Shown here: piece after piece, positions 57,121 to 64,000 of the stretch | Layout: every line of letters starts with the position of its first letter | How positions within the stretch are numbered: position 1 is the first letter of the stretch | From: Pseudomonas sp. Marseille-Q3773 | Lineage (GTDB): Bacteria > Pseudomonadota > Gammaproteobacteria > Pseudomonadales > Pseudomonadaceae | Assembly: GCF_916618955.1 (NCBI RefSeq) | Contig: NZ_OU745390.1 | Location: 806,001 to 870,000 of the forward strand | Direction of reading: 5' to 3' | Length of the DNA stretch: 64,000 bases | The notes under the pieces: model-generated | The model's database searches: none | What the model was told of the DNA's origin: nothing | What the model saw: the letters and a program-made list of their open reading frames with translations, nothing else | Position numbers and translations under genes: made by a program

Positions 57121-59508
57121 CGCGGTCCTGGTCGTCAGGATCTCGTTCAGCACCCGGGCCAGTTCATCGGCCTGGACCGGCTTCTGCACCACCAGGCTGC
57201 CCGGCAGCTCCAGCCCCTGCAATTCCGCGTAACCGGTAAGCAACACCACTGGCAGGTGCGGATACCGTTCGCGTGCGGCCAAGGCCAGTTGTGCGCCGTT
57301 GAACTCGGGCATGGCGAAATCGCTCAGCAGCAAGTCGATCCGCTCATCCAGCAAGGCCAGGGCCTGTTCGCCGCTGTGTGCCTGGCGCACCTGGTAGCCA
57401 TACTGGCGTAACACATCGCCAAGCATGTCGCGCACCAGGTGGTCGTCATCCACCAGCAGTATCGTCCGGTTGCCGCCGCTTGCGCTGATCGAGTGGCTGA
57501 GCAGCGGCGGTAATGGTTCACTCACCGCCTGATCCTTGACCGCCGGCAGGTACACCGCCACCTGCGTGCCGCGCCCCGGCACGGTGTCGATGTGTACGCC
57601 ACCCCCGGACTGCTTGGCGAAGCCGAACACCTGGGCCAGGCCCAGGCCTGAGCCCTTGCCGATGTCCTTGGTAGTGAAGAACGGCTCGAACACCTTGGCC
57701 AGCACCTCTTCGCTCATGCCGCAGCCAGTGTCGCGGATGCTCAGCACCACGTACTCGCCCGGGTCCGGGTCTTCGGGGCGTTGCGGGCGGGCTTCAACAC
57801 GGGTGTTCCGGGTCGCCAGGGTCAGTTGGCCACCGTCAGGCATGGCGTCGCGGGCATTGATCGCCAGGTTGAGGATGATCATCTCGGTCTGGGTCGGGTC
57901 GGTCAGTGCCTGCCACAGGGTCGGCTCCAGGTCCAGGCGTACCGAGACATTGCCGCCCAGGGTGCGGCGCAGCAGCTCCTCCAGGCCGGCCAGGGTGCGG
58001 TTGAGGTTCAGCGGCACCGGCTCCAGGCGCTGACGGCGCGAGAAAGCCAGCAACTGCGAGGTCAGCTTGGCGCCGCGTTCGCCGGCTTCGCGGATGTGCG
58101 TGAGGCGCGAGCGGGCCTTGTCCAGGTCGCCCTTGGCCAGGTCGCGTTCCAGAAAGCTGGCACCGGTAAGGATCACTGTCAGCAGGTTGTTGAAGTCGTG
58201 GGCCACGCCAGCCGTCAACTGGCCGACCGCCTCCAGGCGCTGCATCTGTTGCAGCGCTGCCTCGATGCGTTCGCGTTCGTCGATCTGCTCGCGCAGGCGC
58301 GCGTTGGCTTCGGCCAGGCCCATGGCGGCCTCGCGTTCGCTGGTGATATCGCGTGCCACCACATACAGCAAGGTGTCTTCCGGCACCACCACCCATGACA
58401 ACCAGCGCTGCTGGCCGCTGGCATGCAAGACGCGCCCGACGAAGCGGGCGCTGGTGCGGCCATGGGCGAGGGCGGCCAGTTCGGTAAGCAGCAGCTCCTG
58501 GTCGGGCTCGGGCAGCAGGTGCAGCAGCGAGGACTGGCTCAGGCGCTCGCGGGAAAAGCCCAGGCTGGCCTCCCAGGCGGGGTTCAGCGCGACCGGGGTG
58601 AGGTCCTTGTTGAGCACTGCCAGCAAGTCCTGCGACAGTTCCCAGGCGCGGTCGCGCTCACGGGTACGACGCTCGACCCGTTCCCCGAGCATCTCGTTGA
58701 GCTGGCGCAGTGCCTGGGTGGCCAGGCGCTGGGTATGGATGTCCTGCAGCACGCCGGAGAAGCGCACGCACTGGTCGCCGACGAACTGGCTCTGGCCGCT
58801 GCTGAGCAACCAGCGCGGCTCCCGGCCATTGGGCTGGGCGATGCGAAATTCCACCCGGTACTGGCCGCCGCTTTCCGGGCGCATGGCGCGGTCTACCGCT
58901 TCCCGCACCAGCGGCAGGTCGTCGGGGTAGATGCCGGCATAGAACACGTCCAGGGTCATTTCGGTGCTGGTGGGCAAGCCGAACAGGCTCTTGCAACGGT
59001 CGTCCCACAACAACAGGCCCTCTTGCGGGCGCATGTCCCAGGTGCCCATGCCGGCCGCGTCGATGGCAAAGCGCGCCCGTGCCTCGACGTCGGCCAGGGC
59101 TTCCTCGGCACGGCGCCGGCGCTGGCGTTCCTGCACCTCGGTCAGGGCGCGGCGCACCGCCTTGGGCAGCAGTGGCAGGTTCTTCTTCAGTACGTAATCG
59201 GTGGCACCCAGGCGGATCATTTCCACCGCATGCTCTTCGCCATAGATGCCGGAAAGGAAGATGAACGGAACGTCCGGGGCCAGGCGCTGGGCAATGGCCA
59301 GCACTTCGGTGCCGGACGAGCCCGGCAGCACGCAGTCGCACAGGATCAGGTCGTAGCGGGCCTCGCGCAGGGCGTGCTCCACGCCGACATGGTCGAACAC
59401 CAGTTGCGCCTGCACATGCAGCCCGCTGCGCTCCAGGCGCATCAGGGTCAGCTCGGCATCCATCGAGCTGTCTTCGACCATCAGCAGTTTCAGCGGCGTC
59501 GGCTGCAT
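57118..59508 (-). CDS. Hybrid sensor histidine kinase, REC-PAS-PAS-kinase-REC
   Basis: A 796-residue soluble hybrid kinase. It begins with a receiver domain (phospho-Asp58 in LCDCVLPG), then two PAS-like domains (about 140-260 and 290-400), a coiled coil, a HisKA domain with His in AGVAHDFNNLL near 440, an ATP-binding domain (NLAINARDAMP, IRDTGCGMS, KGSGLGLAQV), and a C-terminal receiver with SDFAMPEFNG. No membrane helices. It lies 13 bases after the single-domain regulator and is the third gene of the phytochrome operon. It could receive or pass phosphate from the phytochrome kinase; wiring is inferred. Confidence 0.92.
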   Translation of the reverse strand: MQPTPLKLLMVEDSSMDAELTLMRLERSGLHVQAQLVFDHVGVEHALREARYDLILCDCVLPGSSGTEVLAIAQRLAPDVPFIFLSGIYGEEHAVEMIRLGATDYVLKKNLPLLPKAVRRALTEVQERQRRRRAEEALADVEARARFAIDAAGMGTWDMRPQEGLLLWDDRCKSLFGLPTSTEMTLDVFYAGIYPDDLPLVREAVDRAMRPESGGQYRVEFRIAQPNGREPRWLLSSGQSQFVGDQCVRFSGVLQDIHTQRLATQALRQLNEMLGERVERRTRERDRAWELSQDLLAVLNKDLTPVALNPAWEASLGFSRERLSQSSLLHLLPEPDQELLLTELAALAHGRTSARFVGRVLHASGQQRWLSWVVVPEDTLLYVVARDITSEREAAMGLAEANARLREQIDERERIEAALQQMQRLEAVGQLTAGVAHDFNNLLTVILTGASFLERDLAKGDLDKARSRLTHIREAGERGAKLTSQLLAFSRRQRLEPVPLNLNRTLAGLEELLRRTLGGNVSVRLDLEPTLWQALTDPTQTEMIILNLAINARDAMPDGGQLTLATRNTRVEARPQRPEDPDPGEYVVLSIRDTGCGMSEEVLAKVFEPFFTTKDIGKGSGLGLAQVFGFAKQSGGGVHIDTVPGRGTQVAVYLPAVKDQAVSEPLPPLLSHSISASGGNRTILLVDDDHLVRDMLGDVLRQYGYQVRQAHSGEQALALLDERIDLLLSDFAMPEFNGAQLALAARERYPHLPVVLLTGYAELQGLELPGSLVVQKPVQADELARVLNEILTTRTA

Positions 59509-59521
59509 CGTCGCGGCGCCC

Positions 59522-59983
59522 TCAGTTGCTGCCGCGCCGGTTCAGGCGCAGCGAGCCGGGTGGGGGTTCGTTGAGTACTGCCCAGAATATTCCCAGGTCG
59601 GAGATGGCGGCGACGAATTCCTTGAATTCCACCGGCTTGACCACATAGGCGTTCACCCCCAGCTCATAGGCGCGCAACAGGTCGGGCTCTTCGCGCGACG
59701 AGGTCAGCATGACGGTAGGGATGCTGCGCAGTTCGGCGGTGGCGCGTACTTCCTTGAGCACTTCCAGGCCGTCGACCTTCGGCAGTTTCAGGTCCAGCAA
59801 CAGCACGGCGGGGTTGCCGTCGTCACGTTCGGCGTAGGCATTGCGGCGCAGCAGGTAGTCCAGTGCCTCGGCACCGTCACGCAGCACGATGACTTCGTTG
59901 GCCAACTGGCTGCGCTCCAGCGCCAGAAGGGTCAGCTCCAGGTCGCGTGGATTGTCTTCGACCAGCAGGATGGGTTTGAGCAT
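59522..59983 (-). CDS. Single-domain response regulator (Rcp1-like)
   Basis: A 153-residue lone receiver with phosphate acceptor Asp64 in LLLDLKLPKVDG, the acidic pair at Glu9-Asp10 and Lys in YVVKPVEF. The long insertion around residues 45-60 and the overall shape resemble Rcp1, the partner of cyanobacterial phytochrome Cph1. It lies 15 bases after the phytochrome gene and 13 bases before the hybrid kinase. It has no output domain, so it must act through another protein, such as the hybrid kinase or a flagellar or c-di-GMP enzyme. Confidence 0.92.
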   Translation of the reverse strand: MLKPILLVEDNPRDLELTLLALERSQLANEVIVLRDGAEALDYLLRRNAYAERDDGNPAVLLLDLKLPKVDGLEVLKEVRATAELRSIPTVMLTSSREEPDLLRAYELGVNAYVVKPVEFKEFVAAISDLGIFWAVLNEPPPGSLRLNRRGSN

Positions 59984-59998
59984 GATGGTAGCGGTGCC

Positions 59999-62248
59999 TC
60001 AGGTGGTCGCGGGGTGGCGTGGAAGGGTGAAGTGGAAGGTGGCGCCCTGGTCGACCTTGCCGTGGGCCCAGACCCGGCCGTCGTGGCGTTCGATAATGCG
60101 CCGCACGCTCGCCAGGCCGATGCCGGTGCCTTCGAAATCTTCCATGCGGTGCAGGCGCTGGAACACGCCGAACAGCTTGTTGGCGTAGGCCATGTCGAAG
60201 CCTACACCGTTGTCGCGAATGCACACCTCGATTTCGTCCGGGTGCTGCACGGCGCTGATGCCGATGCGCGCCGGGGTACGGCCACGCGTGTACTTGATGG
60301 CGTTGGCCAGCAGGTTGTGCAAGGCCAGGTTGATGAAGGCCGGGTCACCGATCACCTTGGGCAACGGGGCGATGTCCCAGACGATTTCGCGGCCTTCGTA
60401 GTCGGGTGCCAGCTCACTGCGAACGGCTTCGACCAACGCATTGAGGTCGACGTCCGACAGGCGCAGGGCGGAGCGGCCCATTTGCGAGAAGTTGAGCAGG
60501 TTGTCTACCAGGCTGCCGGCAAAGTGTGCGGCTTCATGGATGTGGTGCAGGAAGCGTTTGCCCCGCTCGCTCAGGCTCTGTTCCTCGATTTCGCCGAGCA
60601 GTTCGGTGTAGCCGGCAATATGCCGCAACGGCGCACGCAGGTCGTGCGATACGCTGTAGGAAAAAGCTTCGAGTTCCTTGTTCGAGCGGCGCAGTTCGCC
60701 GGCCAACTGCGCCAGCTCCTCGGCCTTGCGCAGGACGATGCCGAGCACGGCGGTGCGCAGTTCCAGCACGCCTTCGATGACCAGCGGGTGCCAGGGCTCG
60801 CAGTAGCCGCGCAGCTGTTCCTGCCAACGTTCGAAACTGTGGCGCGGGTGGAGGTTGCCCTGCGGCCCGACCTGCTTGGTCGGCTGCCCGGCCCAGTTAA
60901 CCGTGCGCACCTGCTCGGGGCGGAACCACAGCAGGTAATGCGAATGGATCTGCGAAATCGCGACGGCCAGCACACCCCCTGCGTGGGCGGCGAGCTCGGG
61001 CAGTTCGTCGATGTCGCGCTGCAGGTTGTCGCTGTGGAAGACGGTCTCTTCGCCCCGTTGCGTCAGCCAGTGCACCAGCGCAGTGACTTGCGCGGCGGGC
61101 GGGGTCTTGCCGATCAGGTCGCAACGTTCGGCCGAGATGACCGCAGCCCCCTGGGCACCGGCGAAGGCCAGCAACACATCTGGCAGATCGCGCAGGCCGT
61201 CGCTGACACTGTCATGGTCGGCCATCGAGGAAATCATGCGCACGATGTGCTGGCGCAGCTGCAGCAGCTGATGCGTGTTGGCGTGCGACTCGCGTGACTC
61301 GATCTGCAACGACAGCACGCTGGCCAGCAATTCGCACGCGGTGCGGGTGCGCAGGTCCACCGGGCGTGGCTGCTGGTGGTGGCAGGACACCAGCCCCCAC
61401 AATTGCCCGTCAACCACGATCGACAGCGACATCGAGGCCAGGGTGCCCATATTGCGCATGTATTGCAGGTGCACCGGCGAAACGCTGCGCAGCGCGGCAA
61501 AGCTCAGGTCCAGCGGCTTGCCGGTGTGCGGGTTGGCCGCGGGCAGCAGCGGTGAGGGCTGGTAATTGGCATCTTCGATCACGCGGATGCGGTTGACCCG
61601 GTAAAGCTCGCGCGCCTGCTGCGGAATATCGGACGCCGGGAAGCACAGGCCCAGGTAACTGGGGTAGCCCGGGTCGACCGCTTCGGCCAGCACCTGGCCG
61701 TTGCCTTCGGCGTCGAAACGGTAGGCCTTTACCCTGCCAAAACCGGTAATGCGCTTGAGTTGCAGCACGGTTTGCTGCAGCAGTTCGTCAAGGCTGGCGG
61801 CCTGATGCAGGCGACCGACGAAGCTGCGCACCAGCGGGTAGTAATCGCCCTGCGCGGCAAGGTCGTCCGGCAGCCGCGGGGGCTCGAATTCGGCAATCAG
61901 GACCTGGTCGTGACGGTGTGTCAGCAGGTGCAGCATGTGGCTGTACGGTGCGCCCTGGCGCAACTGCACGTCACCGATATGGAACGGAAACGCTTCGTCC
62001 TCGGGCTGGCGGGCCAGGTGCAGGCGCAGGTCGAAGTCAGCGCTGACCAGCTCGGCAAAGCTGCAACCGATGATTTCCCTGGCAGGTATGCCCAACCACT
62101 GCTGGACATTTTCACTGGCCTGGAGCACGCGCAGATCGGCTTCGTCCAGCACCAGCAGGAACCCGTGGGGCTGGATGCTGCCAGGTAGCCGGATCGGCTC
62201 CTGGGCACAGCGTTCAAGGGCCTGGGTGAGCGTGCTGTCTGCAGTCAT
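59999..62248 (-). CDS. bphP: Bacteriophytochrome histidine kinase
   Basis: A 749-residue red/far-red photoreceptor kinase. The PAS-GAF-PHY photosensory core (about 1-500) includes the chromophore Cys14 in RCAQEPIRLPGSIQPHG, a PASDIPQQAR motif in the GAF domain whose Asp lies at the bilin, and the PHY tongue WFRPEQVRTV. A HisKA domain (His in FSYSVSHDLRAPLRH near 530) and ATP-binding domain (LHNLLANAIKYT, DNGVGFDMAYANKLF, GTGIGLASV) follow. The start at 62248 has AGGAG 10 bases upstream; the first ATG at 62278 is less likely. No heme oxygenase gene for biliverdin is in the window. Confidence 0.94.
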   Translation of the reverse strand: MTADSTLTQALERCAQEPIRLPGSIQPHGFLLVLDEADLRVLQASENVQQWLGIPAREIIGCSFAELVSADFDLRLHLARQPEDEAFPFHIGDVQLRQGAPYSHMLHLLTHRHDQVLIAEFEPPRLPDDLAAQGDYYPLVRSFVGRLHQAASLDELLQQTVLQLKRITGFGRVKAYRFDAEGNGQVLAEAVDPGYPSYLGLCFPASDIPQQARELYRVNRIRVIEDANYQPSPLLPAANPHTGKPLDLSFAALRSVSPVHLQYMRNMGTLASMSLSIVVDGQLWGLVSCHHQQPRPVDLRTRTACELLASVLSLQIESRESHANTHQLLQLRQHIVRMISSMADHDSVSDGLRDLPDVLLAFAGAQGAAVISAERCDLIGKTPPAAQVTALVHWLTQRGEETVFHSDNLQRDIDELPELAAHAGGVLAVAISQIHSHYLLWFRPEQVRTVNWAGQPTKQVGPQGNLHPRHSFERWQEQLRGYCEPWHPLVIEGVLELRTAVLGIVLRKAEELAQLAGELRRSNKELEAFSYSVSHDLRAPLRHIAGYTELLGEIEEQSLSERGKRFLHHIHEAAHFAGSLVDNLLNFSQMGRSALRLSDVDLNALVEAVRSELAPDYEGREIVWDIAPLPKVIGDPAFINLALHNLLANAIKYTRGRTPARIGISAVQHPDEIEVCIRDNGVGFDMAYANKLFGVFQRLHRMEDFEGTGIGLASVRRIIERHDGRVWAHGKVDQGATFHFTLPRHPATT

Positions 62249-62506
62249 CGATGAAACGCTCCTGTCATGTCTGTCCATGCGTGCCGTATATGCCTGGTGC
62301 AGGATAAGAGTGCTTCACCCTAACAGATTATCGCCACCAGTGCCGGCCTTGAGCATTGGAGGCCTGAAGCGGCGCTGGGTTCTGCGCCAGGCCGGCTGTT
62401 TTTGTCGTGGGCTTATCGCTTTGTGGCTAACACAAAAAAAGTGGCTGTATGCCACCTCCATGATGTCAACCCGCTGCTACGCTCAGGTCTGCACACATCG
62501 ACAAGG

Positions 62507-63043
62507 ATGATCAAGGTGACGGAGCGCTTCCTGCCCGTGCTGTTGGGCCTGATGGTGAGCACCAGCGCCACGGCGACGGACTTCCTGGTGGAGGTACGCG
62601 TGCTGGTGCAGCGCGGCTGCATGCTGGTCGGCCAACCGCGCGACGCCGGCGCCCAGGCGCTGGGGCTTGTCGACCTGGGCGCGGCAGCCCGCCTCGATGG
62701 CCCTGGTGCGCCGCTCAGCGGTGTTTTGCTGAGCCAGCGTCCGCCACGCCTGGAATGCAATCCGCAAACCCCGTATCAGGTGCGCGTCGACGGTGGCCAG
62801 CATGGCGGTACCGGCGAGCTGCGTTTCCTGGCCAGCGACGATGCCAAGGCGCGGCCCATCCCCTACCGGCTGTACCGCGATGCTGCCTGGCGCGAACCAT
62901 TGGCAGTGAATGTGGCGCATTCGGCGCGGGTGCCGGACAGCGGCTCGGTCGAGCTGCCGCTGTACGCACGTATCGACAAGCTGGCCTGGGTACCGCAGGC
63001 AGGCAGGTATGCCGACCTGCTCAAGATCACGCTTACCTGGTAG
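62507..63043 (+). CDS. Spore-coat-U (SCPU) pilus subunit, first of cluster
   Basis: A 178-residue exported protein with a signal peptide (FLPVLLGLMVSTSATA) and an SCPU/Csu-type pilin domain, with VEVRVLVQRGCMLVG and a final ADLLKITLTW strand that can donate to the next subunit. The start is uncertain: the ATG at 62507 has AAGG directly against it, while a GTG at 62516 has the same site at a normal distance. It is the first gene seen of the rightward cluster and begins 258 bases from bphP. SCPU proteins are subunits of chaperone-usher biofilm pili. Confidence 0.8.
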   Translation: MIKVTERFLPVLLGLMVSTSATATDFLVEVRVLVQRGCMLVGQPRDAGAQALGLVDLGAAARLDGPGAPLSGVLLSQRPPRLECNPQTPYQVRVDGGQHGGTGELRFLASDDAKARPIPYRLYRDAAWREPLAVNVAHSARVPDSGSVELPLYARIDKLAWVPQAGRYADLLKITLTW

Positions 63044-63073
63044 GGATGCCGCCATGCACGGGAGCTCGACGCC

Positions 63074-63610
63074 ATGAACCGAACCTCGATCCTGCTGCTC
63101 ACCCTGGGCCCGTTGCTGGTCACCAGCGGTGCGGCGCATGGCACCAGCACCGGCTTCATCCAGGCGCGTCTGGTGATCAGCGCAGCCTGCCAGGTGAGCA
63201 GCAATGGCACGCAAGCGACCGTGGTGGGCAACCCCGGCGTGCTGGATTTCGGCGCGCGAGGCCTTGGCTGGGACCAGCCGCTGCGCAGCCAGGTCGAGGA
63301 CCTGAGCGGCCAGGGCAGCCTGCAGATCAGCTGCACCCCTGAGGTCCGGGCGTTCAACGTGCGCATCAACGGCGGCCTGAATGGCAGCGATGGCATACGG
63401 CGGCTGAGCAACGGCCGCGAACTGATTCCCTACCAACTGGCGATCGACCCGGGCGGCAACAGCCGCTACGGCATAGGCCAGGCGCGTGCCTTCACCATCA
63501 GCGGCACCCGCCAGGTGCCGATCCCCATTTACGGTGTGGTGGTCGCGCAACCGCGTGCCCTGCCGGCCGGGCTGTACCGTGACACCCTGAGAGTGACCCT
63601 GGACTGGTAA
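63074..63610 (+). CDS. Spore-coat-U (SCPU) pilus subunit, second
   Basis: A 178-residue exported pilin-like protein: signal peptide ending SGAAHG, then FIQARLVISAACQVSSNG with the N-terminal Cys that pairs with a later Cys (QISCTPEVRAF), GDGIRRL-type loop and the C-terminal donor strand GLYRDTLRVTLDW. This is the archetypal SCPU layout. It starts 30 bases after the first subunit and is followed 19 bases later by a third, so the three are one operon. Position in the fibre (tip or shaft) cannot be told. Confidence 0.88.
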   Translation: MNRTSILLLTLGPLLVTSGAAHGTSTGFIQARLVISAACQVSSNGTQATVVGNPGVLDFGARGLGWDQPLRSQVEDLSGQGSLQISCTPEVRAFNVRINGGLNGSDGIRRLSNGRELIPYQLAIDPGGNSRYGIGQARAFTISGTRQVPIPIYGVVVAQPRALPAGLYRDTLRVTLDW

Positions 63611-63629
63611 CAACGCTTAGGAGACGCCG

Positions 63630-64000
63630 ATGCGATCGAACCTTTCATGCTGCATCCTTGCCAGTCTGGGCCTGGCGCTGGCCTTCCAGGCCCATGCCGC
63701 CACGACCGGGAACATCACCTCGACGCTGACCCTGACCGCGGCATGCCAGGTCAATGGCAGCTCGGGCACCTCGGGGATCAACTTCGGTAGCTTGAACTTC
63801 GGCACGCAGGATGCCCTGTTCACCACGGCCGCTGCCCAGGTATTGGGCGGTGGCGGGGGGGCGATGAGCGTGCTGTGTTCGGCCGGCACGATACCGGTGA
63901 TCCGCGTGCGGGCTGGCCTCAACGACGGCCAGTCGACCGGGGGCACGCGTGCGCTGGCCGATGGCGCCGGCAATTACGTGCCGTACGACTTCTACACCGA
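63630..64000 (+). CDS. Spore-coat-U (SCPU) pilus subunit, third (3' end outside window)
   Basis: Only the first 123 codons are visible. A signal peptide (MRSNLSCCILASLGLALAF then QAHA) precedes TLTLTAACQVNGSSG, the SCPU N-terminal strand with its conserved Cys, and SVLCSAGTIPVIRVRAGLNDGQ. AGGAGA lies 6 bases before the ATG at 63630. It is more Gly- and Ala-rich than the two preceding subunits, as shaft-type Csu subunits often are. The chaperone and usher genes expected with such subunits would lie beyond 64000. Confidence 0.88.
   Translation, partial: MRSNLSCCILASLGLALAFQAHAATTGNITSTLTLTAACQVNGSSGTSGINFGSLNFGTQDALFTTAAAQVLGGGGGAMSVLCSAGTIPVIRVRAGLNDGQSTGGTRALADGAGNYVPYDFYT

Overview
This window is chromosomal DNA from a Pseudomonas, most likely of the P. 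putida group. The evidence is high GC with strong GC3 bias, Pseudomonas-type protein sequences (OprI, AcnB, the PrpB-PrpC-AcnD-PrpF-PrpD set), REP-like palindromes with a GCGGGTNNNCCCGCTCC core, and long GGGGCCGCTTTGCGCCCC-type inverted repeats between genes. I see no prophage, insertion sequence, CRISPR array, integron or plasmid functions. The species call rests on recognition of sequence and gene order, not on a database search.

Layout. 1-8.3 kb is the protein quality-control block: tig (5' end outside the window), clpP, clpX, lon, hupB and ppiD, with two possible heat-shock (sigma32-type) promoters. 8.3-17.5 kb holds mixed housekeeping genes: a patatin-like esterase, a small lipoprotein, a CHAD protein, a hotdog thioesterase, an Mpo1-like membrane protein, a chemoreceptor, TatD, an MltF-like transglycosylase, DoxX and GreB. 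17.6-23.2 kb contains the YbbP/YbbA ABC system back to back with tesA, an L,D-transpeptidase and oprI. 23.7-30.3 kb holds a GNAT protein, DAHP synthase, a ketopantoate-reductase-like protein, a universal stress protein, cysB, cysH and pabB.

30.5-33.6 kb is a three-gene leftward operon: a periplasmic retropepsin-like aspartic protease, an inactive transglutaminase fused to membrane helices, and a RimK-like ATP-grasp ligase. It is the best candidate here for a poorly understood system. It diverges from the 2-methylcitrate (propionate) operon at 33.9-42.4 kb: a GntR regulator, prpB, prpC, acnD, prpF and prpD. Three TGTCGACA-type sites lie in the divergent gap and REP-type hairpins lie between the operon genes. 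acnB follows convergently. prpE, which makes the propionyl-CoA used by this pathway, lies 10 kb further on beside its own LysR regulator.

45.5-56.7 kb carries a DUF1289 protein, queD, a second patatin, a PepSY-PepSY-response regulator-histidine kinase operon, an HPP-CBS membrane protein, a LysR regulator, prpE, a divergent ZapE/AFG1-like ATPase, DUF1810 and a YdcH-like protein. A tRNA-Gln(UUG) gene follows at 56.9 kb. 57.1-62.2 kb is a leftward light-sensing operon: bacteriophytochrome kinase, single-domain response regulator, hybrid kinase. The last 1.5 kb begins a rightward cluster of spore-coat-U (Csu-type pilus) subunits that runs off the window.
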